Assembly (NCBI RefSeq): GCF_015477355.1 | Contig: NZ_JADLRJ010000002.1 | Location: 434,001-498,000 of the forward strand | Reading direction: 5' to 3' | Source: Nocardia blacklockiae | GTDB taxonomy: Bacteria > Actinomycetota > Actinomycetes > Mycobacteriales > Mycobacteriaceae | Length of the DNA: 64,000 nt | Shown: piece after piece, positions 16,094 to 28,000 of the stretch | Layout of the letters: every line of letters begins with the position of its first letter | Numbering within the stretch: the first letter of the stretch is position 1 | Notes under the pieces: model-generated | Told to the model about the DNA's origin: nothing | Database searches by the model: none | The model's input: the letters and a program-made list of their open reading frames with translations, nothing else | Position numbers and translations under genes: made by a program

Positions 16094-19000
16094 TCATCGG
16101 GCGAAGATACGCTCGCGGCGGTTCGGGTCGGCGCAGACGTCCCGGATCAGCAGGCCCACGTCGTGGTCCGGCGGGACGGTCCGGTAGCGCAGGTCGCAGG
16201 CGACCGCACCCGCAATGGTGACGGCGAACCGATTCTGCTTGGCCCCCAAGGCTTCCCACACGACCGCCACACCCACCGACTCCAAATCTATGAGCCGCTC
16301 CCCCACCCGCAACGCCAACCCATCCACGCCGCGATAGAACACCAGCGGAATGCCGTCCAACTCCCCGAACACCCCACCCGGCACCTGCATCCCCTGCCCC
16401 ACCGGCTGCAACCGCCCCGTCCGCGGATCGAACTGCGCAAACTCCCCGAACCCACCATAAGACTGCACCAAAATCAGCGCATTCGCCGGCTTCGGCGCGC
16501 TGGTGAACATCGCCCGCCGCTTACCGTTCCGCTGAACGGCCGCGGGCGCACCAGGCACCCCAGGTGGCCCGGGCGGCATCATCGGCGTCCCGGAACCAGG
16601 CGCGGATTGCCCCGAAACCTGCTGCGCTGCATCGCTTCCAGGACCATCAGCCATGCCGGGCGGCGACGTCAGCTGCCCGGCTTCACCAGATCCACTCGGC
16701 GGCACCGGAACGCCGGGCGGTATCGGAACATCCGGCGGCCAGGTCGTCGGTGGCACCGGAGCGCCCGGAAGCCAAGGCGCACCGGGCAACTGGGGTAGCC
16801 ACGGCTGGCCGGGCGGCGCTGGTTGTCCTGGAGGTAGCGGCTGGCCGGGAACCTGGGGAGGTCCGGGTTGCCCAGGCGACTGCGGCAGCCAAGGCTGACC
16901 CGGCTGCCCTGGTTGCTGTGGGGGCCAAGGCTGTTCAGGCAGGTCGGGCGGCGAGGATTGACCCGGAGGTTGAGCCGGCTGCGGCTGCCCCGGTGGCCAA
17001 GTTTGGCCCGGGGGCTGCGGCGGCAAGGGTTCACCCGGCGGCTGCGGAGTCTCCGGTGGACCCGGCGGCTGCGGAGGCCAAGGCTGGCCCGGTAGTTCAG
17101 GCGGCCAAGGTTGGCCCGGAGGTTGAGGTGGCTGCGGCTGCCCCGGTGGCCGAGGTTGGCCCGGGGGCTGGGGCGGCAATGGTTGTCCGGGTGGCTGTGG
17201 CTGGTCAGGTGGCTGCGGCGGCTCGGGGTGGCCGGGCGGCTGGGGAGGCCAAGGCACGCCAGGTGGTTGGGGAGGCCAAGGCTCACCAGGGGGTTGTGGC
17301 GGCCGAGGTTGGTTGGGCGGCTCGGGGTGGCTCGGGGGTTGGGGTGGCCAGGGTTGGCCCGGGGGTTGGGGTGGCCACGGATTGCCCGGTGGGTGTGGGG
17401 GCAGGGGTGGGTGGGGCGGATGTGGGGGCCATGGAGGTGTGGGTGGGTGCGGAGGTTGGGGTGGCCGTGGGGGTTCCGGGGTTTGCGGGGGTTCCGGGGT
17501 TTGGGGTGGTTGTGGCGGCCGCGGCGTATGCGGCGGCTGCGGGGGTTCCGGGATTTGGGGTGGCTTCGGTGGCCGCGGCGTCGGCGGCTGGGGTGGGTGC
17601 GGGGGCCGCGGCGGGTTGGGAGGCTGCGGCGGGCGCGGGGGGTTCGGGGGCTGTGGTGGGTGCGGAGGGTTCGTGGGTTCGGGCTTTTCGGGCGGGGTCG
17701 GGGGTAGCCAGGGGCCCTGGTCTACCGGGGCGTTCGGCTCGACGTCGGGCAGTTCGAAGTCGTACTGGTGCGGAGGGTGCGGGATGTGCGAGCGCAGGAC
17801 GGGGCCTCGACGCCTCGGACCACCTTCGTCGGGCTCGGTGCCACGGTTCCGGCCGTCTCCGCCGGGCGGCGTACCGCCGTCATCACCGCCCGCCGTCCGA
17901 GCACGGTCGCCACCTTCACCGTTATCGTCTCCGCGCGAGGACCGACGCGTCCCGTCCTCACTCGTCGACGACCGCGTCCCCTCACCCATCGACGACGCAC
18001 TGGACCCCTCACCACGATCACCAGGCGGCGTATGCGACGTGTCTCCGCTCGACGGCGTACCGTTTTCCTCTGCGCCACTAGGCTTTCCACGCGACCTATC
18101 ACCACTCGACGACGCACCAGTCGCCTCACCATCACCAGGCGGCGTACGCGGATGGTCGTCCGACGGTGTATCGGTTGCGTCGACGCCGTCAGTCGATGGG
18201 TTGGGGGGAACGCCGGCTTCGAGTTGGTCGAAGCGGGCCCGCATTTGTTGTTGTAGGGCGTCGAGGTGTTGGAGGAGGCGTTGGTGGTCGCGTTCTGCTT
18301 CGGACAGGTTGCGTTGGAGGGCCTCGTCCAAGGCGCGTAGTTCGCGGGCGACTACCTCTCGGGGGCCTTCTGGGTCATGTTGTCTCGCAGGGGATGTGGA
18401 GCCGTCACTTGGCGTCGGGCCTGGGTTCTGGCCTTCTGTTGAAGGCGAGGGGGTGTGCGAGTCGTCGTCCCAGCGGGCCTCAAGTTCGTCGAAGCGCGCA
18501 TGCATCTGCGCCTCCAACTCCGCGAGATGTGCGAGCAGCCTCTGATGTTCGCGCTCTGCCTCGGCGGCGTTGCGTCGGAATGCCTCGTCGAGGGCGCGGA
18601 GTTCGCGGTCGACTATCTCCTGCGGGGTACCCGGAACCTCCTGCTTCCCAACCGGTCTCGACTGTGCATCGGCCGGAGGAGCCGACCCTTCCCCCGCTTC
18701 CAATGCGTCGAAGCGGGCGTGCATTTGCGCCTCCAGCTCGGCGAGGTGCTGGAGTAGATTCTGGTGTTCGCGGTCGGCCTCGGCTGCGTGGTGCCGCAAC
18801 GCCTCGTCCAAGGCCCGCAGCTCGCGCTCGACCACAGCGCTGGGGCCGTTCTCCTCGCCACGGGGCAGCGCGCCGCCGGAGCCGCCCGGACCGCGTGGCG
18901 GCGTATCGGGAAGTGCGTTCGCTCCGGAACCGTTGTCGCCGTTCTGCATTCGCAGCGTTTGTGAGGGCGGGGCGTAGGGGATTTCGGCGCGCCAGTCGGT

Positions 19001-22000
19001 GCGGGGTGGGCGGTTGGCGTCCCAGTGCAGGCCGTCCTTCGCGGCGACGTAGGAATTCGCCTCGTGCCATGTGGCGCCCTCGTTCACCGCGAGGAACCGC
19101 GATTCCGCGAGCGCGTCACGCAGCAGCAGGATGTCCGACGGGAGGGGCTCGCCCGCCACCAGCCGGTTCCAGGCCTCGGCGACGTCGGCGACCGCGTCGA
19201 GGCAGCGGCGGGTCAGCTGCCGGGTGTCGGGGTCGAGCACCAGGTGCAGGTCACGCATCAGGTGGTCCTTGATCTGCACCAGTTCGTCGCGGCCGAGATC
19301 GGGGACGTCGACGCGCATGTGCGGGGCCAGCACGTCCGCGATGGCCTCGGGGTCGCCGTCGTCGAGCAGCAGATCGCGGATGTCGGCGACGGTGCCGCGC
19401 ATAAGCTCCGGGTCCGCGCCGTCGAACCGATCCGCCAATTCGTCTGCGACACGGTTGATCTCGTCGTCGATGCGCAGCAGTTGCGCGTCGACGTCCCCAC
19501 GCGGGTCGATTCCGCGATGTCCGTCGACCAGCTGCGTGCGCACCTCGTCCACGACGTCGCGGGCGGCGGCCGCGCGCTGCTCGCGGCGGTGCCGGTCCAG
19601 CCCCTCGGCAATGCGATCGACATCGGTGTCGGCGTCGTCGGCGCGATACCGGGCGTATTCCCGGTCGGCCCACTGCTGCACCCGCGCCCACTCCTGCTCG
19701 CGCGCCAGCTGCTGACGCACGAAACCGGGATCGACCTCGCCGTTGTCGTCGGTCAGCGCACCGGGATCGATCTCGCGGACCATCGGCTGCGCCTCGGACG
19801 GCTTAGCCCGGAACCAGTAGTGCCCCTTGAAACCCGGCTTGATCCGGCCGGGGTGGTCGGGGTCGTTGTACCAGGTGAACCCGGACAGCTTCGCGGTCTC
19901 CAGAATGATCCGCATGGTGTTGTAGACGACGCCGGAGTACGGCACCTCGTAGGTGGGGATGCCCGGGTCCCCGGGTTCCCCGCCGGGGATGCGCGGCAGC
20001 AGTTCCTCCGGAATCGCACCGGCCGGGTGGTCCACGAACGGCGCTTCGATCGCGGCCTGCGCGGGGTCGACCGCCCAGCCGCTGACGCCCTCGGGCAGGT
20101 CGCGCGGCTTGAACTTCTTCGGCACGGTCGGCGCGGTGCCACCGGTGTGAATGTCCGGCTTGGCGGGGTTGACCGGTCGCCACGCGCCGTGCTCGGGCCG
20201 CCACAGGGTGACGTCCACGCGACGCCCGCCCTGCCAGCCGGTGCTGAACCTGCGCACGTCCGGGCCCATCAGGTTGCGGACCTCGACGTGGTCGGCGCGG
20301 TCGGCGGTGACCCGGCGGTACTCGACCGTGGTCTCGGGTCGCGTCATGGCCTGCGCCACCGCGGCGCTGTGGTCGAGCACGTGGGCGAGAGCGTCGTCGT
20401 AGTGTTGCCGCGACGACGAACCGAGCGCGTCGCGCGCGCCGAGCACGATGATCCGCGACCGATCCGGCCCCTCGACCAGTCCGACGGTGTCGGTGATCAT
20501 CCGGCCGCCGGCGTCCTCGACCTGCCGCCGCCAGACGCCGGCGAGGCGGGCCATCTCGTCCTGCAACCGCCCGATCTTGTTGTGCGCCAAGTTCGTATCG
20601 TGTGCGGCGTCGCGCAGCGCAGCTATCTCGGCGGCACGGTCCGGGTGGTCCGCCCGCAGTCGATCGAGGGTGTCCGGCAGGCCGTCGTGGGCGAGTTCGT
20701 CCTCCCGGACCGTGCCGTTCTCGTCGACAAGTCCGAGACGCTGGGCAAGATCGTCCCGCATGCCGCGCCGGGGTTTGATCCGCAACAGTTCCTCGGCCCG
20801 CTCTCGTGCCAGCCGGTCGAGTTCGTCGGCGACCTCCCGGGTCGGCGGCCGGTCCACCGCGCCGCTGTTGCCCAGTTCGCGGATCCGGTGATCGGTGAGC
20901 CGCAGCCGGTCCTGGAGCCGGAAGACCTCCTGGGCGGCCGCCACCACCTTGGCAAGGGTTTCGCGGCGGTATTCGATGTCGAGCGGTTCGGCGGACCGGT
21001 CGAAGTGCCCCTCGGCGTCCTCCCCGAACGGTTCGACGTCGACGTGCCGGATGACAGCGTCGCCGTAGCGCATGAGCACCTCGTGCGCCAGCCGCGCACG
21101 GTCGCCGCGAGCAGCGAGCAGGCGTTCGCCATCGGGAACCCGGGCGAGCCGGTCCTCCAGCTTCACCCGCCAGAACTCCAACTCCCGCACCAGTTCCCGG
21201 CGTTCCTGCATGAGCCGGTCGTATTCGGCATTCGCCCATCGGTCCGCAGGGTCCTGGGTGGAGTCGCCGGGGTCGTCCGGGGACATCGGCGTCGGGGGGT
21301 CGGCAGGAGGCTGCTTCGATCCGCCGCCGCCTTGGGGGTCGGTGGTGGGTGTGGCGGGGTCGGGGGCGTTGTTGTCGGGGTGGGCGGTGCCGGGTGGCTG
21401 GTCGTCGGTGCCGCGTGGCCAGAGCGGCTGGTCGTCGATTTCGCCGAACAGGCGGAAGCGGGCGGGCGGGTCCTGTTTCAGCGCGGACAGAATGTCGTCC
21501 ACCTCGTCGAGGCGGGCGGCGGCGGCGTTGTAGTCGCGCGCGGCCTGTGCCAGGCGCTCGACGCGGCGGCCCCACTCGTCGACCTCGGTGGCCGCGACGG
21601 CGCGGTTGTACAGCGCGTCGATCGTCTCGTCGAGTGGCCGTAGGTGAGGCCGGTTCGGGTCCGGGCGCGGCGCCAGTTCCGCTTCGTCCACGCGCATGCC
21701 GCGCAGTGCGGAGGCGCGGGCGGCCCTGGCTTCCTCGAGCGCCCGCACGGCCTCGGCCCGTTCGGCGGTGAAGCGCTCGATTTCCGCCTGCCGGCGAGCG
21801 GAGGCCTCGGCATCCATTGCCCGCCAGTACTTCTCGGCGAGGTCGGTCAGTCGCGCGCGATCACGCTCGGCATGCGGACCGGTGATCCGATCGAGTGCGT
21901 CACCCAACCGCTCGGGACGCAGGTCCCGAGGCGGGATGCCGTACGCCTCACTCAGTTCGCGCAATTGCGCGGCCACGCGATCCGGTGGGTCAGCAGCGGA

Positions 22001-25000
22001 TTCCGGGCCGCGCGCATCGTCGGCACCGCGTCCATGCGCTTCGGCATTGCTCTCCCCCAACGGATTCCGGGACGCATCACCGCTCCGCGCCGCCTCACCC
22101 GTGAGCACAGCGTGCAGCACCCGCGCGGGCTCGGAAGCGTTGCGGCCGTTGAGGGTCACCTCGAGGAACGCGTCCGCGAGCGCTTCACCCGGGTCGAGGA
22201 CGCCGCGATCGAAGCTGTACCCGCTGAGCTGGTTCACCCAGTCGAGGTACCCGGCGGCGTCACCGTCCGGCCGCGTGGCCTGGTAGTGGGCCAGCAGCGC
22301 GTCCTCGGCCACATCCCGCGCGCGCTTGCCGCCGGCGTAGTCGAGCGCGTGCCCGAGTTCGTGCACGATCGTGGCGTACACCGGCCGATCCGCGACCCCG
22401 CGCGGCGAATGCCCGCTGGTCTCGGCGCGCTGCTTGGCGGCGCGGAATTCCTCCGGATGCGTCGCCAGATGCCGGTCCAGCGTGATGGATTCGGCATAGT
22501 AGGTGCCGTCGGCACGCTTGCGCCAGACGGCCTGCCCGTGCCGGTCCCCGTCCAACGGCGCGATGTCGACACGCCGCAGATCGATTTCCGGGTGCGCGGT
22601 GAGCATTTCGTCTACCGCGCGGGCGAACTCGCGCACGGTGGCCACGTCGACGTCGCCGTCGAAGCCGTGGATCTCCAAACCGGGGTGCTGGAACTGCAAT
22701 TCGAGCAGGACACCGTCGCGATCCAGTCGCGCCCACTTGTCGTCGACCGGGACCTGCCGGTTGTCCGGAGCGGAATCGGCGGCGGGTTCCGGATGAGCTT
22801 CGTGGCGCTGCACCGAAACGCCGTTGTGCTCCCGGGTATTTCGATCCAACAGCGGCGGTGCGGCCGCAGCGTCAGCACCACGGTCTTCGTCCCCGGGCAG
22901 TCCCCGACGCCCGGAACCATCGTCGCCAAGACTGCCCTGCTCGGGCGCACGAGCGCCGGAACCTTCTGCACCGGAACCGTTTTCCGCACCCGAGCGACGC
23001 CAACCGAGCCGATCCGCGAGCTGCCGCAGCGGCCCGCCTCGCTCGGCTTGCGGACGCAACTCCGCCGACCCGTCCGCCAGCAACGCCGCGATCCGATTCA
23101 CCAATTTCCGGTGGTCACTGTCCGACATGCCGCCCAGGTGCCGCGCGAGAATGTCGGTGAAGTCTCCCCGGGTGCCCGGCTCCGGCAGTCGCCAGTTGCC
23201 GACCCCGTCTCGTTCGAGCCGGACCGTCATCTGAATGCCGTCGACATCGAACGGCACGATGTTGTGATCCGCGCGATCCCGGTTCGGGATCCCCACCTCC
23301 GCGGCGAGCGGAATCCGGCGCATGACCAGCTGCCGCGCGACATGCGCCGGATGCGGTGGTCCGATGGACGGATCGGACGCGGCGAGCCGGAAGCCCTCCT
23401 GGAGGAAGTCCCCGCCGAAGTGGCCGGGCCGCTCCCGATAGCGCGGACGCCACCCGGAGTTGTCGAGGTAGTGCCGGGTGTGGAACGCCGCGTCACCCAA
23501 CTGCCGCAGCCACGCGTCGTAGCCGAGCCGGGTCCGTCCCTCGCTGCGGTACCTCAGATAGTGGTCGAGCAGTTGCGCCTGCGCCTCGGTATTGCTCGGC
23601 TTCCGGTACACGCCTTCGGCTTCCGCGGCGTCGACGTGGCGGATGTGCGGCTGCCCGTCGGCGCCCATTTCGACCGTCCGGTAGTCGATTCGATGCGAGC
23701 CGTCCCAGAGCGCATCGGCGAATTCCGGTCTGGCGGCGGCCAATTCGTCGAGCGCGTCGATATGGCCGCCGGGATCGGCGATCACCACGAGAACTTCGCG
23801 CGGATCGTCGTAGCTCCCGGTCCGGTGCCGCGCGGTGTTGGCGGTCATCACCTCGCCGCCGGGTCGATGTGCGGCGATCCCCTCGAGCATCCGCCGCGCC
23901 GCCGCGGCCGTCTGCGCCGCTTCCTCGGCAGAGGCCGGTTGCTTTGCCGGAGCGTGGTTTTCGTGGTTCTCGGGCGCGGTCATATCGCGCGGCGCCTGCC
24001 CCCAGTGCAGGCGCGGTTCGTCGCCGGCCGCGCGAGCGACGTCGAATATGGTCTCCGCTGCGGCGAGACCGACCTTGTCGATATGGTTGCGCACCGCTTT
24101 CACGCCGGCCTCGTACGCGGCACGTTCGGGCGGCGGCGCGTCGGCGGTGCGCGCCGCGGCTCGCGCGGCTTTCCGGTAGGCCTTGTCGTAGGCATCGGTG
24201 TACGCGCGTTCCGCTGGGCCGACCGGGACGCCCCGGCCCGTCTCACGCAGCATCCGGAGGGTCTCGATCTCGACGACGAAGCTGCGTGCCGCCATATTGT
24301 GCCGCTGCGGAGTGTCGACGTCGATACGGCCCAGCGACGGCGGAGCGCTCGGCGGGTAACCGTTCGCCCGGTCCCAAGCCGCCGCGTGGAATTCGGCGAA
24401 GTTCTTCTCGGCGAACGTCTTCTGGTCCGGCCACGGCCCCTCGGCGGCCAGATGGTCGCGCACCGCGCGGACCCCGACGCGGTGGGCCGCTGCTCGATGA
24501 TCCGCTTCTGCCGCAGCGTTTTTCGGGTACGCCTTCGCGGTGGTTCGCAGAGCCTCGTTGTGCGCCTTGCGATACACCGACTCGACGCGATCCATACCGA
24601 TGCGCTGCCGGATCCGGGTTTCCATCTCGTAGGTGTCGGAGCCGGTCGCGTCCATCCGGTCGAGCGCGGCCGCGGCGTATGCCTCGGCCGAGCGGTCCAG
24701 CATCGCCGCGACGTACTCGTCCCGCGTCATGGTGAGGATGTCGACGGGTCCGGCCTCGCCGCGCAGCCCGTCCACCAGCACCGCGGTGCGGACCAGTTCG
24801 GCGATCCGGTCGTGGGCGTCGTGGCCGTACATGCCGGTGTCCGTGGTGAGCAGAAGCGTGTTCGTCGCCGGGTCGTATCCGGTGGCGGGACCGCGGCGGT
24901 CCCACCGCGAATCTCCGGTCGGATGCCCGTTCGACTCGACCATCGCGCGGCTGTGCGGGCTGAGCCTGATATCGACACCGTGCCGCTCGAGGACGGCGGC

Positions 25001-28000
25001 CGCCCAACGCGTCAACGGACCCTTCGCGCGAGCCGACCGCAGCAGCTCGTCGACCACCGGCGCGCCGCCCGTGTCGAGGGCCGCCCGCGCCCGCTCCGAC
25101 AGTCGGGCGTAGGTCTGCTGCGGGTCACCCGGACGATGCCATACCTCCGACTTGCCCTGCCGCGCAGCATGGTTCGGTTCATCTACGCGAGTCGTCGGTT
25201 CGGGGGCAACGCGTACGACGCCGGTGTCGTCGACGGCGACGCGGACCAGATCCGCAGGCTGTCCTTCGGTGAGCAGCGCGTCGGCGCGACCTGCCTCTGC
25301 CGCAAGGGTTTTCAGCACATCGCGACCGACGTGATCCGCGATGGCCTGGTGAATCAGCGCGCGGTCGGCATGCGCTTGCACGAGCCGGCCGGTCACATTG
25401 ATCAGCAGGGCCTGGGTCGGCGATCCGGGCTGGAACATCCCCTTGTCGTGCAGCAGCTGCACGACTACGTCCGGGTCGCTCGGAGCGTCCTGGTGGCGGC
25501 CGTCGGCACCGTGCACCCACGCACGCTCCCAGTCGGCCTCGAGCTGACGCAATCGCCTTGTGGCAGCGGCATGTTCGCGTACGAGCTGCCGCAGCCGCCG
25601 TGCGGATTCGGGTGTGGGCGGCACATGTTCCGGCATGCCGTCCACGACGTCGCGGCGCTGCGCCGCGTCCCATTCCCGGCCGTGGACCTCCCGGTAACTG
25701 CCGTCGTGCGTCGGGTAGTTCGGGGAGTCGAAGCGGCCGTCGGCCAGCAGGGCGTCGGTGCCGGCGCGGCGACCGACCTCGCGCAATTGCTGTTCGGACA
25801 GGCCCGGTTGCCGCTGCCGGGCGGCGTCGACGGCGCTGTCGTAGGCGTCGAGGTACACCGCGCGCAGCGCGCGGTCGTGGGCGGCGTCCACGACGTCGTA
25901 GGAGCTGTCCCCGAGATTGCGCGCCGACCGGCGCTCGGTGTCGTATCCGGCGTCCGACGCCTCCCGCAGGAACTCGGCCTCACGCCCGAAGGCGGCGGCC
26001 TCGGCGCGCACCCGGGCGGCGACGAATTCGCCGCGGTCGGTGGCGCGGATCCGCTCGGGTGTCACCTCCACGTCACCGGCCAGGACCGACTCCGCCAGCG
26101 CGCCCGCGCGCACCACCGCCGCCGCCTGCGACAGGCGGTGCCGGCCGGTGTCGCCGACGGTCACATCCATGGTGCGGCCGTTGAAGGTGTCGCCCTCGCC
26201 CTCGAAGCGGACGCCCGCCCCGGCATCCCGCAGCGTCGCCAGGGCTTCCCTGCCGATACTGTTGCGGGCCAGCACATCCCAGACCTGCGAGGTCGCCTCG
26301 TCCGGTGCGCGGCTCGACCAACCCTCGGGTTGGGTGTCTTCGCCGTAGACGGCCCGGCGCACTTCTTCCTGCACCTGCCGGAGTCCGCGGGCCGACTCCT
26401 GCTGCGGTAGTGGGCCTTCCGCTGCGTCTACACCGGACTCGCCCTGCTCAGAGAGGTTCTCGGGGGACGTTGCGTCGACACCTTCGGCTCGGTCCGCACC
26501 GCTGTCTGCGACACGATCCGGCGTGGCTGCGGCGCTGATCGCCCCGGACGGCTCCCCCGGGGCAGACCGCTCGCCCTGAACCCCAGCGCCCGACTTCTCG
26601 CGCGGCGGTTCACTCGGCGCACCAACGGGCGGCTCTTGTTCCGGACCGGAACCCTCGGCGACGAAACGCACGGCGCGGGCGTCGTTCAGGGTGCCCTGGA
26701 TGAGGACCTGGGCGAAATTCGGCTCGAAGTCCAGGATGGGCTTGAACTTCCAGGTGGCGCCGTCCGGCGGGAGGCCGGTGCGCCATTCCAGGATGATGCC
26801 GTCGCCGTGGGCGAAGACCTTGGCGGCGTCGACATCTCGCGTCCACGAGGTGGAGTCGCTCACGTCGCTCTTGTTCCAGATGTGGTCCTCGGCCGAGACA
26901 TCCTGGTCGCCACGGGGTTTCGCGGTGCCGTTGCGCGCGTGTTCGTAGGCGGGGTTGGTCGTGCCGTCCGCGAGGAGCCTCGGGATGCCGCGATAGAGCG
27001 GGGTGCCGCCCTCGGGGAGGTTGCCTTCGTGCAGGACGTCGCCGTCGCGCTCGCCCGCGGGCACCTCCGGACTGTCCGCGTGGTCGGTGCCGGGAGCGAC
27101 ATCGCGGGCGGGCAGCGGCGAGTCGCCGGACAGGCTCTCGAGCAGCAACCGGTCATAGATGAAACGTGCTGGCTCGCTGGCATTCTCGCCATTGATCTCC
27201 ACGTCGACGAAGGCTTCGGCGATGGCCTCGCGCTCGTGTAGCGTGTCGTCCGGGGTGACCGTGCCGTCGGGATTCTCGATCCCGTTGAAGCTGCGGTCGC
27301 TCAATTGCCCCAGCCAGGCCGGGAAGTCGCTCATCGGCCGGTCGGGATGAGTCTGCGCGAAGTGCCGGAACAGCTGGTATTCGAGGTCGTCGCCGGCGCG
27401 GAGTTGGCCGGCGTAATCCAGCGCGTGACCGAACTCGTGCACCATCACGGCGTACACGGGATCGCGCTCGACGCCGCGCCGGAACCAGTCGATATCCACC
27501 GCCTGCGCGATCTTGTCGCGGAAGGCCGCCGCGTCCCCGGCGTAGCGGCGGTTGAAGGTGATGGACTCGGTGACCAGGCGACCGGTCTCGGGGTCGATCC
27601 CGCGGCGCGCCTTGGCCATCGGGTTGATGTCGCCGATGCCGACGCGGCGCAGATCGATCTGCCGGTAGGTGCCGAGCATCGCGTCGGTCGCGCGGGCGAT
27701 ATCGCGCACGATCTCGGGATCGACGCCCTCCGAGTCGAACCCGAACACTTCCAGGCCGTATCGCCGCGACAGTTCGTCGGCGATCTCGGACGGGATGAGG
27801 TTCGACCATTCGTCGCCCTCGGACCGGTGCTCGGGATCCGTTGGCACCTCGGTGGTGTCGCCGTCGGGTGCGGGCCGCTTGTCGGCGGCATCGGGCTGCC
27901 GGTCCTCGCCGCCGGGTGGGACATCGACGTCATCCGACTTACCGACGCCCGGATCTGTTGTGCCCGAGTGGTTCTCGTTCGGTAGTCGGTGCGCACCGCC

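Noticed and set aside
21644-26410. 1588-codon plus-strand open frame opposite giant gene 2
   Set aside because: Antisense shadow of a G+C-rich gene. The product is compositionally odd, has no domain pattern, and the minus frame carries HELGH and other motifs in the same bases.
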